Of a DNA stretch of 64,000 nucleotides, positions 9,960 to 21,490 are shown piece after piece. The notes under the pieces were generated by a model, which worked only from the letters and a program-made list of their open reading frames with translations, did not search any database and was not told where the DNA came from. Each line of letters starts with the position of its first letter. Position 1 is the first letter of the stretch. The stretch comes from Henricia sp. BOLD:AAB3569. Its lineage: Eukaryota; Echinodermata; Asteroidea; Spinulosida; Echinasteridae. The DNA lies in contig JBBELK010000055.1 of the NCBI GenBank assembly GCA_037783545.1, positions 62,001 through 126,000 on the forward strand, read 5' to 3'. A program made the position numbers and the translations under genes.

Positions 9960-11539
9960 CTTTGTACGTAGATGGATTATATTTTGTTCCGAACAACTTT
10001 CGACGGAGTAATATAACCCCGAAATACCGCTTGTATCAAGCATGCAGCGACATGTTTCCTAACATGTACACGCCATATGCATCGATCGTTTCTCCAACTG
10101 TTCTTTCTGATGAACACATGATTTGATATGATAATTTTTTATACATGTACATGGTTGATAATAGAGAGCTAGAGTAATGGGTCGGTCTTTGTTTTGCCAC
10201 CATGTCTAGTCGTGTGTTGTAATGGCGACTCATATAGTTGAGGTGCGCTCTCCACCCGCTCAGTTTGAAAACGTACATGGGAAAATCTGCGTGGTCCATG
10301 AAATATCTGGTTCTGTACGGGGTAATATTTTTCCAGGTATACGCTTACAGAGCAATTGATAGAAACACTCTGCATGTTTCTTATTTAAAGCATGGAGCTA
10401 TAAAAGGTTGTTTTCGTACTGTACCCCCATATATAATATTCTGTATTCAAATAAATTGGGAAGAGGACAGACAACAACTCTTGGATTGAGAGACGTTTAA
10501 TCTGTGAAAAATACAAGAAAGTACGGAACGTCAGAGCCTTGAAGTTTTACTGGTAACAATTGTGGTTCTGGATCTGTCTTTAAAATGTCATACATTACAT
10601 AAATGCTGTTCCAATTTGTTGGGGACAACATTTTCATAACATGGGAAAATTGCTTTTCTCCCAAGTGGAACAGGACTAATCATAATGCATGATCTTTGCT
10701 AAGACTGATGGGTTCTTGTTTTCCGCTTTTATTAAAATTAATTTGAAAATTGCCTTGTCGGATACTCATTTTATTGATATTTGAAACTAAATTGTCGATA
10801 AGTTGCTTCATTGAAGGTGTGCTTTGTTTCAAGCAACGTACATGTAGGCCTAAGTGATAAAAATTAACATATAGATTATTAAATTTAACTTAGTGATAAT
10901 GACTTAATTTCCATGTTTTCTTATTTTCATATTCCTACGCATGAAGCTGGTGGTTATTGCAGCAACCACATGTAACTACCATCAGTGGATGAAAAAAACA
11001 GTCAATTCCATTACCCAGGTGGCACACTGTACACTTATAGAGGTCAATAGGCTATTACTACCTTGGCTGTGACCCACAAGGGGCTATTACAATTATGTCC
11101 ACTGGGGACAGCTGTCACTTTTGAATGCGATGCGCTCTTTCCGAGTTAGAAAGCTCCAACTCGGATTCGTTTAAATGGGAGAAATTCGTAATGTGAGGGA
11201 TCATGCAAGGTGTGGTGAGTCAGGGAAAACAGGGAAACGAGTTTAAACACGTGTCGAACTATATCGAACGCCACCTTTATTTACAAACACATGATACATA
11301 ATACATCGCGACGGCTGGTAAAGCGTATAGCCCAACATTTGTCTCTTTTTAAAAATCAAACCATTTCTAGTTAATTAATTACGCGACATTTTGATAATTT
11401 TTGTTCACAACGACCATTGAAAAATTATTGTCAAAGATGCTAGATCGCTTATGTAAACAGTGAGCCGGTGTGTCCCTTTAAAAGAAAAGCTCAAGAAAAT
11501 ATCTTTGGCAACAAATACTATAAATTCTTACAAATACAT
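9960..11539. other. Non-coding stretch with no gene recognised
   Basis: Nothing was identified on either strand. Open frames near 10036-10375 have no family resemblance and no exon signals. Confidence 0.45.
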
Positions 11540-11702
11540 TTATTTTGAAGTGGGACGAAATGCCCCAATGAAATCTCCTGGGAAAACCCCACGCGGGCAA
11601 GTATAGGGGCTGCAAAGAAAACCCATTCCATACGCCCAAAAATCAAACCTGGACGCCAGAGGTGAAAAGCGGGAAACGAACCACTACGCCAAACTGCGCC
11701 CC
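11540..11702 (-). mobile_element. SINE family A, degraded partial copy
   Basis: Read on the minus strand it matches the head of the SINE copies near 35.3, 48.1 and 59.0 kb: TTTGGCGTAGTGGTTCG, CACCTCTGGCGTCC, TTGCAGCCCCTA, then CCACTT near the middle of the family. The 3' half and CAA tail are absent or unrecognisable. Confidence 0.7.
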
Positions 11703-11978
11703 TTCCCCCCACCCCCTACCCCACCTCGATGCGTCACGGGGCGTTTTGTTTGATTTTATCTAAAAGCACAGAGACTTCTTGTCGTATGGTTATTCGATTT
11801 GGAATTTAAAGTTTATACACTAGTTTTTGTTCCCGAAGTGGTCGTGGTTTGTTTATTCCAGCACAGTACATTATACCCATCAACTGAATGTCATGTGTCC
11901 GGTTGTTTACGCTCCAAATGTAGACCAGTTTATATTTTGTATGCGATAGTGTTAAAACTCTTGAAGCTTTTTCCTCAG

Positions 11979-12078
11979 GTTCTCAGGAAGCACTTGGGGC
12001 AAAGTGACGCACCCTGCCGCAGCGGCTCTTACGGAGGCTGGTGCAGTCAGTCTTACCACAAGAGATGTTCATATACAC
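11979..12078 (+). CDS. Candidate penultimate exon of an unidentified gene
   Basis: A 100-base segment is bounded by a good acceptor (CTTTTTCCTCAG) and a donor (CAC then GTTAGT). It is more GC-rich than its flanks. With one leading base it reads FSGSTWGKVTHPAAAALT, continuing EAGAVSLTTRDVHIH without a stop. Ending on a codon boundary, it joins in frame to the candidate exon at 12410. A second frame is also open (VLRKHLGQSDAPCRSGSYGG...). I do not recognise the product. Confidence 0.3.
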
Positions 12079-12409
12079 GTTAGTTTTGGTTTTGTGTGTT
12101 TTTTTCCCGTTTTTTTAATATTTTTTATTTGAAACGTAAAATTAGACGGGAACTTTAAAAAAAATGTTTTCAGCTTTTTAAAAGAGGTATATCAGTGCCA
12201 TAATATTGCTCCATATCCCATTCTGAGACCTAAATCAAACGAATCTTCAGAAGAAATCTCTCCTGTATATTTTTTTTAACAACGATTTTATTGCTTATAC
12301 AGGAATCTTTAAACAGGTTTTGTTTATCTAAACATAATTGCATTGACAAAATACAATTGTTCTAAATGTGTGAGATGATATTAACCAGCTTTGCTTTATT
12401 CCTCCGCAG

Positions 12410-12493
12410 CAATTGCCCGGTTTACTCGAGCAGCTGAAAAAAGAAAATATGGATCAAGCACGGAAATTAAACCTGGCAAAATGTCAAAAATAA
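12410..12493 (+). CDS. Candidate terminal exon following 11979-12078
   Basis: A pyrimidine tract and CCTCCGCAG precede CAATTGCCC. Joined in phase 0 to the preceding candidate exon it reads QLPGLLEQLKKENMDQARKL, then a few more residues and a TAA at 12491. The result is an amphipathic, charged C-terminus. If the junction were phase 1, a different frame would continue to a TAA ending at 12594 (AAEKRKYGSSTEIKPGKMSK...). Either reading is possible; no family is recognised. Confidence 0.3.
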   Translation, partial: QLPGLLEQLKKENMDQARKLNLAKCQK

Positions 12494-13005
12494 CTCCCGT
12501 GGACTACTCCAAGCCACCCAAAAAAGAGGACGAGTACAGCTGGGTTGCATATCGAGCCAATAAGATAAGATCTTTTTGTCGCTTCGGTCATTAAAAGCGC
12601 GGGCTTTTTTGGGAGCGAGTGATATGAGAAAACCTGGATATCTGCAGCCATGATACAGGCAGGAAGGAAACGCCGCATGGGAACCCAAAGCCCGAGAGAC
12701 ACTCCTGTGCTATTTCGGTGCTTCTCAGCGGAAATAACTTAAGTATCACCGAGGGGGTTGCCCGTGGAGTTGATGTGCGTGATTGTGTTGAGCCTGTGTA
12801 TGATTCATACACTGCTTATGAGAATAAGAACTTGGAATTCGGCTGTCTAAACCCAGGAAGTGGGATTTTGGGCACAAGTATAATCTTCTTGCATGGTTTC
12901 ATTTTCAGCACCAATTACGTGAACTAGCCTATACACCGTTTCCAAGCGTTCTTCGATTCGCACTCCCTCTTTGGCAGTAAATGGGAAAGAAGTTTACTAT
13001 ATACT

Positions 13006-13180
13006 CAATAGACTGCCGAAGTGTGACGTGCGTTGCCATGGCGATTGGATCTAAACTATCATGGCCGTCGGGAAAAGTACCATTGGAAAAGCACTGGGAC
13101 ACGGTTGAGTGATTTTTAGTTTAGATCCAATTGCCTAGGCAACCAACAAAAGGTGACGTATTCACTTCGGCAGTCTATTG
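13006..13180. repeat. MITE with long terminal inverted repeats
   Basis: The ends are exact inverse copies of CAATAGACTGCCGAAGTG, and the similarity continues inward to GATTGGATCTAAACT. Each arm also contains a short RFX-like dyad (GTTGCCATGGCGAT on the left, ATTGCCTAGGCAAC on the right). There is no coding capacity. Confidence 0.85.
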
Positions 13181-13660
13181 CGAAGGTGACCGATGGGTGT
13201 TGATTATATGGTAACGCTTCTAACTTGGTCTGACAAGCAGGATTCCGCGACCTATTAGGTAAATGATGGGAAGACAGGGGCACGACAACACTACTCTGTG
13301 TGAGAAAACCAATGCAGAAAGCGCCATTTGTCACGTGATTTAAATTTTTTTTTACTTTGATCAGGCTGAAACAATATGATGACATATTTCATTAAAGGAG
13401 TGTAAGCATGTGTAGCGGGAATTGGGGGAAACTAGCTGATGTGTTGAGTTAGGCTTCATACGAATGATCCAGCAACATCACAGGACTCCAATGTTCTATC
13501 CTCAGTGCATGGGATGTCTACAATAGTAACATGAGAACAGTTGCACCCCAAATTGTCTTTGGTTTTACCCTTACTCTTGAAGTTTTCGGTTTCTTCTGAA
13601 GAATTTCATAATTGACAATTAAGATCTGCTATAATGTTTTCGTTTTTACATTGGAGAGTA

Positions 13661-13857
13661 CACTGTAAAAAATTACACCAAATCAACTACAATTCACTAG
13701 TAGTGATTTCTATACGGGAAAACGTAGAATTTTACGGGATTTCCCGTTAAACGATTTACGGGATAACCGTTAAAATTACGGTATAGCTAGGTAGCAACTC
13801 GGTGCACAGCTAGCTTTCCATCTCACAATTTACGGGCAATTGTTTAGACCTACAGTG
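13661..13857. mobile_element. Word-type MITE with CACTGTA/TACAGTG ends, interior word ACGGG
   Basis: The element begins CACTGTAAAAAATTAC, ends TACAGTG, and is flanked by TA on both sides. Its interior repeats the words ACGGG, CCCGT and AACGT about ten times in both orientations, for example ACGGGATTTCCCGTTAAACG. The same terminal motif occurs at 37823 and 38080 with a different interior word. Confidence 0.7.
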
Positions 13858-14008
13858 TACAGCACTCGTGGAATTAAAGCCCCAATACAACATTTGCAGT
13901 TAGCCAAAATTTTACTTCACGAGTTGACAAGAAAAACCTAAAACTTTTGATAGCAATGGTATAAGCATGTCTTTTTTCCATTGTAAAATTGTACCTTTGT
14001 GATGGGAG

Positions 14009-14150
14009 AAAAAGAGCACCTCAGTGGCGGACCAGCCCCATTAAAATACAGGAATACATGTACAATGGATTTCAGGGGGTCCGACCCCCTGAATTCCATT
14101 GTATTCCTGTATTTTAATGGGGCTGGATCCGCCTATGAGGTGCTCTTTTT
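14009..14150. repeat. Near-perfect 142 bp palindrome, MITE family CAGTGGCGG
   Basis: The arms run from AAAAAGAGCACCTCA through GGCGGACCAGCCCC and CAGGAATA, and mirror back to TGAGGTGCTCTTTTT. They meet at GGGGGTCCGACCCCC. A second member of the family lies at 24438-24551, where the ends are CAGTGGCGGATCCAG and CTGGATCTGCCACTG. In this copy the palindrome extends past the family ends into the flanks. Confidence 0.9.
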
Positions 14151-14179
14151 AAAACAAAGTCTGCAGACAACTTGTTATC

Positions 14180-14285
14180 ATTCATTCAACACAAAAATAT
14201 ACATGGATTTTTCAGGTTTTCTGAGGAATTACTGCATCTATGTGGTTGAAATTTCTACAAGGCAGTTCATTAACACCATCCTTCT
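14180..14285. repeat. Dispersed repeat F, copy 1
   Basis: The block CATGGATTTTTCAGGTTTTC, GAATTACTGC, CTATGTGG, GAAATTTCTACA and GCAGTTCATTAACA recurs with few changes at 60235-60335 and, inverted and more diverged, at about 20060-20150. Its class is unknown. Confidence 0.65.
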
Positions 14286-15264
14286 GTTATTTTTGTTTTA
14301 AAAAGTTGTCCGATCAATGTCTCTAACCCAGAGTAGCTTTACCACCGGACAATTTCAGTAACTTTCTACGTTTTCATGATATTGAAGAAAGAGCAGTCTA
14401 TGCGTATTTTTGCAATCTGACAAAATTGCGCAGACGATGAACACACGTCTTTTGTTGTTAATGCAATTATTTTTCACTTTGCATGCCGGCTGAAGGTCTA
14501 TGCCCTCTCGTACAAACATTCATACACAAGCAGGGAACACAAAACTGCTTATAAAATAATGTATACATGGTCAAGGTCACAAGGCTGTCTTCGTAAGAAG
14601 TTCAGGTCAGTTTTCTGCCGGTAACCGTGCGCTTTGATTGACCAAAACGTCGGGTAGAATTGTATGCATTATTGCTTTTGTCCATTATTGCTTTTTAAAT
14701 CAAATTTTGTCAGTGTTAGAATGTACACACAAGTTTGACAACGAATACAGAAAAGCCGTAAAATCTGAACATCCTGGGTATATTATTTATTGTAAATCTT
14801 TACACATACAAGATTTAAACATTATGTTCCAGAGCGCCAGTAGCTAAAGTTGAAAACTGCAATGTTGATGATTTTCTTTTACACCCGGATCCTGTCAATG
14901 AACATTATTCGTCACAAATGTAGGCATACTATATAGTTTACCACCATTCTTCTCTAGATATGTTATGCCCTTATTCCAGGAATCCCTAAAATAGTTTTTA
15001 TTTTGCATAATGATATATTGGACCTTTAAAAAGTTACAAAGGTTAAAAGTAGATTTTGAAAATGACACTGAGCTGCATGCCCCCATTTAGTCTGAACCTC
15101 GAAACCAGCATCTCAGTATAAACGGCCCATTTAGTTCCAGTTTCGTATTTTCAGATGCATCCTACATGCACCGTCTCATTCCGGAAGGATACTTTATGTC
15201 TTATTGCAGTTGTTAACGTACATCATGACAAAATACGCATGCCTTATTTATTAAAACAGAAATG
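14286..15264. other. Non-coding stretch with no feature recognised
   Basis: AT-rich sequence between repeat F and the large inverted structure starting near 15265. Short open frames here show no family resemblance. Confidence 0.45.
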
Positions 15265-16895
15265 GTCACTACACACACAAAATGAATAGTAAAAAATAAT
15301 TAGGTAAAAAAGTTTGGTAAATCTTTACACAATTTAGGTAAAGCAACGTCGAAAGAAAGTACTGCTTTGTTGTGTAAAATAAAGCAAACCAAATTTATAT
15401 GTAAACCATGATTTTACACAAGTTTCGTAATTGTTTACACAGTCCATGTACGTTTTACAAAATATAATGTAAAATTTACCAAACAATTGTGTTACGCCAC
15501 GTGCGGAGGATCCGTGCATAATTACGCATGCGCGTAGGGGACGTACAAAGTCCAGTTTCTACGGCGTGCTAACCATGGCTGTTACGTTGCTTAAGTTTAA
15601 ACACGTCCGGGTTGCAAGCTCTTTTTGGGCAAGCTCTCTTAGACTCTCTTTGGGTAAGTTCCGATTCCCTAGAACCGACTTGGGTCCTAGGTTGAATCTT
15701 AAAACATATCCTGGGGTGAAAAACCTTTAGGTTCACGCAATTAGCCTTTGGTGAATTCGCAAGTAGTCTACCCACGAGAGATGAGCCACAAGGTTTTCTT
15801 TGATTAATTGGGTGCGCGGCTCACTACGGAGAGCCGTAACAAAGGGGTAAAATGTCAAAACTCTACATAACTGTCAAGTTTTATTTTACCTAATATCCCA
15901 GTACAATTTACCAAAACTATTTTACCATACACACAGAAAAAAAATTACACAAGTTGTGTAAAATGCTAATAGTTATGTAAAACTTTACACAACAGAGGTT
16001 AGGTAAGATTTTACATTTAAGTTGTGTAATTTTTTACCTTGTGGCTTGGTAAAGATTCTTTACTTAATATTATGGTAAAATAGTTTTGGTAAATTGTACC
16101 GGGATATTAGGTAAAATAAAACTTGACAGTTATGTACAGTTTTGACATTTTACCCCTTTGTTACGGGTCTCCGTAGTGAGCCGCGCACCCAAGCAAAGAA
16201 AACCTTGTGGCTCATCTCTCGTGGGTAGACTACTTGCGAATTCACCAAAGGCCAATTGCGTGAACCTAAAGGTTTTTCACCCCAGGATATGTCTCAAGAT
16301 TCAACCTATGACCCAAGAGTCGCTTCTAGGGAATCGGAACTTATCCAAAGAGAGTCCCAAAAAGTGCTTGCAACCCGGACGTGTTCAAACTTAAGCAACG
16401 TAACAGCCATGGTTTGCACGCCGTAGAAACAGGACCTTGTACGACTCCTACGCGCATGCGTAATTTGCACGGATCCTCCGCACGTGGCGTAACACAATTG
16501 TTTGGTAAATTTTACATTATATTTTGTAAAACGTACATGGACTGTGTAAACAATTACGAAACTTGTGTAAAATCATGGTTTACATATCAATTTGGTTTGC
16601 TTTATTTTACACAACAAAGCAGTACTTTCTTTCGACGTTGCTTTACCTAAATTGTGTCAAATTTTACCAAACTTGTTTTACCTAATTATTTTTTACTATT
16701 CATTTTGTGTGTGTGTAATATTAAGTAAAGAATCTTTACCAAGCCACAAAGTAAAAAAATACACAACTTAAATGTAAAATCTTACCTAACCTCTGTTGTG
16801 TAAAGTTTTACATAACTATTCGTATAGCACTTCGGAATTAGGTAAAATGTTACACAACTTGTGTAATGTTTTTTTGGTGTTTTTTTCTGTAGGAA
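15265..16895. repeat. Compound inverted structure L-M-L'-M' of TTTACAC words
   Basis: Segment L (about 15265-15935) is repeated in inverted form as L' (about 16075-16713) at high identity by eye. The loop M between them (about 15936-16074) is itself repeated in inverted form immediately after L', as M' (about 16716-16895). The M and L borders are packed with GTGTAAA, TTTACACAA, GGTAAA and TTTACC words. The core of L (about 15500-15840) is less repetitive and contains GCGCATGCGTAAT, GGATCCTCCGCACGTGGCG and GGATATGT. Similar short open frames appear on opposite strands in both arms; this is a consequence of the palindrome, not evidence of genes. No transposase was found. Confidence 0.85.
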
Positions 16896-19800
16896 ATGCC
16901 GTAACAGATCCCGAAAGATTCTTGATGCTCGATGGCGGATAGAACATTAGGGTGAAAAGGTGAACATAACATGTTACGTCTTGCGTTATTTTTATATGGA
17001 AAAACCGCAAGTGAGAGATACAAGACGTCGGCCAAAATTAAACATTTTAAGTGTTTCTAAGCAAAGTATAGCTGGAGTGTGGGCTCGATATCTGATAGCA
17101 GAGGGCAGGTAATGCCGCCTATGCCTTAAAAGGTAGTGAACAGTTCTGAATTGACTTTTGGTATAATTTTCAGAAATGGGTGGATTTCTGTTAAATTCAA
17201 AACACTAGCTGACATTTTGATTGTTTTTTTTTTTGTATACGAATGCTTCAAAAAGCGAGACAAAAATACAAATTTATGGATGTCCAGTGCATGTAGAGTG
17301 AAAAGAAAATGTTTCCATTCATTTTGATTTCACACTCCGACCTCCATACATCAAAAAGCTCACTGCGCAGCAACCACTTGCGCACTCAGCATTCCAGATC
17401 TGTCGCAGGAGGGCGCTTCGCCTGTACTGGAGCCTGATTTGACGACCGTAATCTAATGTATATAACACACTTAAGCGTGACCACCTAAAAAGAAACATTG
17501 TCAATATGGCGGCCGAACACAAAGGTTTAAACTTTTGTTCCATTCGCCATATTGTAAATTTTCCGCTCCGGGCTTTCAATGCGCCTGCATGCGCACACGA
17601 CTTGAATTCCGTCTTGAATAGCCATATAGCCGTTCATTGGCTTATTTCATGACGACGCCACAAACAAGTTTCTGGTTATGGCCGATATAACAGGGCTTTG
17701 ACTATAAACTAACCACAGGCAGTGTTATCAATACTTATACGTGAAATTCCAACGGTGAGATTTATTTTTTTCTACAGTACGACGGAGTTTCTTTGATGGA
17801 TCCGCCACTTTTCTGAATTACCAATTAAACCATGAAAATGTATAGGTGCGTACCGTGACAGTGACTGGCCGAATCGTTTAAGTTCGGTTTTAATTCTGGT
17901 TCATGTAAACCAGACGCCGTGCAGTAATGGATTCACAACATACCTGCTCCAAGAAGGGCTTTAACCACAGACAACAAATAATTTAATCCCAGAATCTCCG
18001 AGGGCAGATTCTAATGCGGCGGAATATTCCAAACCTGATGAGTAACAAACACCGAACATTATCCAGGCATCTGATTTTTATACTGCAAAAACTCTTATCG
18101 TACCAAAACGTTGAGGTATAGGTTTCCCGAAAACGCTAAATGGACACTCTTGTTTAATTCAATCAGCCGACACTATAGAGGGCGGCCCGGCATTTGACAG
18201 CAGGATTACGGCCGGAAAACGGATCGGCGCCGGCCATCTATAAAGTGCAACATTACTGCTTGTTACGTATAGCCGTGTGTAGACATACTGCAGCCGCCAA
18301 GGGTCTATGGTCAATATCGCATCTGCAGCTCCACTCAGAGCGGCATCTTAATTAAATGGATTACATGCTGCGGTAACATTAATCATTCCAATGTAGAGCT
18401 AGCTATAATGTATTTTCCCCTCTTTTCGATTGTTCACGCGCGACACAGTCACAGTGCTTCTCGTTTAACGTTCATTAGATTCCTTATGGCATCCCAAAAA
18501 TGTCAAGGAAAACCAGGCAACTTCAGAATATAGGTTTCCCTTATTATGGGGAATCGTTTTTCATGAAAATAGTCCTTATTTCATAAAAACCACTCACATT
18601 TATCTAATCATATCTGGCCGCTCAGTTCAGGATAAGTCACTGTACGTTTGTATCTTTCCAGACCCAAAATGTTCTTGTCCCCTCCGATAATCCGCCAGGC
18701 TTGGGTATATTTTTGCGTTCAAAATTATTTTCTTATAACCTAATTTAAAACAAAAGGTAACTCACACACTCACATGCAACATTATCAATAACACCGAAGA
18801 TGGCCCTTTTTAAAATTCATTTGGTGTGAAATTGGTGTTCAGTGTCTATTTGCGAATACACTCACATCGCACCCAAAGCAATCATTGATTTATTTGATGA
18901 ATTCCTCGGCGCGAAGTTTAATTAAAATTCACTCGTAAAACACAAGAATGGGAAGATTGTCGATTGCAGCCGCCAAGGGCCCACAATGGAACTTTCTGTT
19001 CTCATTTCAATTCCCGACTCAACATTTTACACGGGGCACAAGAGACCGCGTGTTTACCAGCACAGAGGTTGGCCTGCCACGCGCGCGGGGACGGCCGAGG
19101 GAGGCAGCACTGTGCTCTGGGCTGATTCCGTCTCGCTCTGCAACTGACAACAAATTTCACCTCCCGCCGGAATTAGTACACTATCGCTTACCTGTCCTCA
19201 AGAACGTGGCTAGCGGCTCTTCAAAAACTTAATTTCCATCAATTTCACACCGTCCATTACCATTGCAGCTGGGCGTGTTAGGAAAAATAGACGATGCAGT
19301 AGTCTTGCGAGAGCCCCGTGTTTCCGCCGAACATGCAGCCACGCTATGTGACCGCTCGTGAAAAAGGACATCCCTGGTTGATCCTTCCTAGGGACCTTTT
19401 GAACTTCCGTCTGACTTTTAGGCACGCATTCTGTCATACTTTTCTACCGTGAATCAGCGCCTCTTGTTGCTCGAATTTAGCATACTGCAACAAAATGAGT
19501 CACCTTTGCGGACGTTTATTTTTAGCTCAAGGCTTTAGAATTCAGACTATAGGGCTAGTTTTTTGTCCTGCCGGCGTATTATTATAGCATGTCATCTTGT
19601 GCCACAGTAAACTTCAGATTTCCATTACAAATCACAAAAATAACGCAATTAAATGGCACGCCGAATGTAGGTTAAATACAAAAAGGGCAAGAGATAAGTT
19701 GTATAGATTCGCGATTCATTTTGGCCGAGCCCCTCGGCGCGCGATATCTGGCATCCAGGCACTTATCTCTTGAATATCATCCGATTGTTGCCTAAACTGA

Positions 19801-20020
19801 AAAATCGCCCCAGGTCAAGACTATCCATTACAAACCGCGAGCAGCTTTTGCAGACGTACTGATACCGGAGACGGGATTATGTAGTGCCATACAGGGATAA
19901 CATTTCCACATTGCTTGGATAAAACCGCGCCATGCGCACCGCACCTCATTAAGTCAGAAGATGGCCCCAGTCTACTTTGACACAACAATCAGATGACCGC
20001 CCTTAAAGGCCTGTAGTTGA
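16896..20020. other. About 3.1 kb without recognised repeats or exons
   Basis: Unlike most of the window, this stretch shows no inverted repeat, SINE or word-type element. GC content rises around 18170-18260 and 19020-19140. A 94-codon open frame at 18948-19232 on the plus strand lies in the second GC-rich part, but it has no exon signals or family resemblance. The stretch may be a unique, possibly regulatory, segment. Confidence 0.4.
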
Positions 20021-20049
20021 TCTGTTTTTGAGCGATTCTGCGAATAAAA

Positions 20050-20150
20050 CCATTATAAATCAAAAGAAAGACATCAACAAACTCATCCGAAGAAATTTCA
20101 GCTTTGTCAAATGTACCACGTTTAAAAAAACCATGAAAATCCATATGCGT
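20050..20150. repeat. Dispersed repeat F, diverged inverted copy
   Basis: Reverse-complement matches to the repeat at 14180-14285 include GAAATTTCAGC, CATGAAAATCCATATG and AACAAACTCAT in the corresponding order. Divergence is much greater than between the other two copies. Confidence 0.4.
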
Positions 20151-20570
20151 TTTGCCGGTCTTGGCGAGGTGTTTCAAATATTCGTTCTCAGTGTATCGGG
20201 TATACTCTGTGGCGCACATCATATACTGCGTGTGTATATGATCCATAAAAATGCATCGCGTTGGAACACACACATGTAGGCAGTACATACATTGATTCCA
20301 TATATATACACTGGAGACGCGTAAACAACAATCTTGTTCGTTTGCGTTGTGTACACATTCAAATGATGGTTTTAACAAGTGTACGCAGTTTTCTTCATTT
20401 AATCGTCAATTTGGGGCTGAAAATCGATTGTTCTGTCGAAATTTGTTTTAAAAGAGACAAGAAAGGCGACGGGTACACTGCAGGGCACTGTTTCCTGAAA
20501 GATTGGCGAAATGGAAGATTATTTAACAGGTAAGCAGTAGGCTAGTACAATCTTTGTTTATCATCTTTCT

Positions 20571-21490
20571 TGTAATAAACCTTATCGACGTTCTGAAGGC
20601 ATCATGGGATTGGATGACAGATGAAGCAGGGAATTTTCACACAAACATATGGGGCTCTGTGGACATGACAACGTTCATCGATTTCATTCTCATTTCTGTG
20701 AAGCGATTAACATGTGATCTTCTCACACGCTTTTGAAAAGATGCAATTTTTGACAAATATAATTTTTATTTTAATTGAGCTTTGATGAAATAAACCATGA
20801 AAACTCGACTTTTTGAACGGCGCCAGTTTGTACCATTATAGAGTGGCTGTCACGATTGGTTGAGCCAGGGTTGAGCTACCACGTTAGAGCTAATCAGGTG
20901 CGTTCTTTTGTATATAGTACAAACTGGTGCTGAGCATTATTTTATATTTTATTTCATTTTACTACAGTTAGAATAAAAATGATATTTGTCAAAAATTGCA
21001 TTTTTCCTTGATGAAGAACGTATGTCAATCGCTTCACAGAAACGAGAATAAAATCGATGAACATTGTCATGTCCCCAGAGCCCCATAGGTTTGTGTGAAA
21101 ATTGCCAGCTTCACTTGTCATCCAATCCCATGATGCTTTGAGAACGTCGATGGGGAGTCAGGTTGGCGTAGCGGCTCTTTCCTCGCCTTCCACCAATGTG
21201 GCCCTGGTTCGAATCCCGTCCAGGTTCGAATCCCGTCCGGGTCAGTATGTGGATTGGGTTCTCAGTCCCTGCCTGATTCCGTGGGTTTTCCCCACACACG
21301 GTGGTGTGTGGGGCTTTCCTCCCACATCTAAAACTTAGAATTTCTTCCTGTTCCATAGTACTTCGTGGCCATGCTGAAGAACCTCCTACGGTGGCTACAG
21401 GGCAACGACTTAAAAAGTCGGCGAATCTCAGCAACCAGATCCCTCTAGGGGATCATACGAAAGAAGAAGAACGTCGATAAGGTTTATTAT
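20571..21490. repeat. Foldback element with about 190 bp arms, split by a SINE
   Basis: The left arm starts TGTAATAAACCTTATCGACGTTC. Its inverse is found at 20985-21151 and, beyond the SINE, at 21469-21490 (AACGTCGATAAGGTTTATTA). Arms share ATCATGGGATTGGATGACA and TCTGTGAAGCGATT. Inner arms continue to CGCCAGTTTGTAC and GTACAAACTGGTGC near 20825-20935. There is no coding capacity. Confidence 0.85.
21152..21467 (+). mobile_element. tRNA-headed SINE (family A head, different tail) with 11 bp target duplication
   Basis: The head has AGTCAGGTTGGCGTAGCGGC and a B-box-like GGTTCGAATCCCG that is present twice in tandem. It then follows the family A body (GTATGTGGATTGGGTTCTCA). From about 21340 the tail diverges from the other copies and ends in GAA repeats instead of CAA repeats. 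It is flanked by identical 11-mers AGAACGTCGAT at 21141-21151 and 21468-21478, inside the right arm of the foldback element. Confidence 0.9.

Noticed and set aside
15334..16650. Similar open frames on opposite strands in the 15-16.7 kb structure
   Set aside because: They are mirror images produced by the inverted repeat. The composition is repeat-like and there is no known domain.
21190..21240. tRNA genes at SINE B-boxes (also near 35470, 43825 and 48120)
   Set aside because: The A-box and B-box lie within longer repeated bodies with target duplications, and no acceptor stem forms. They are SINE heads.
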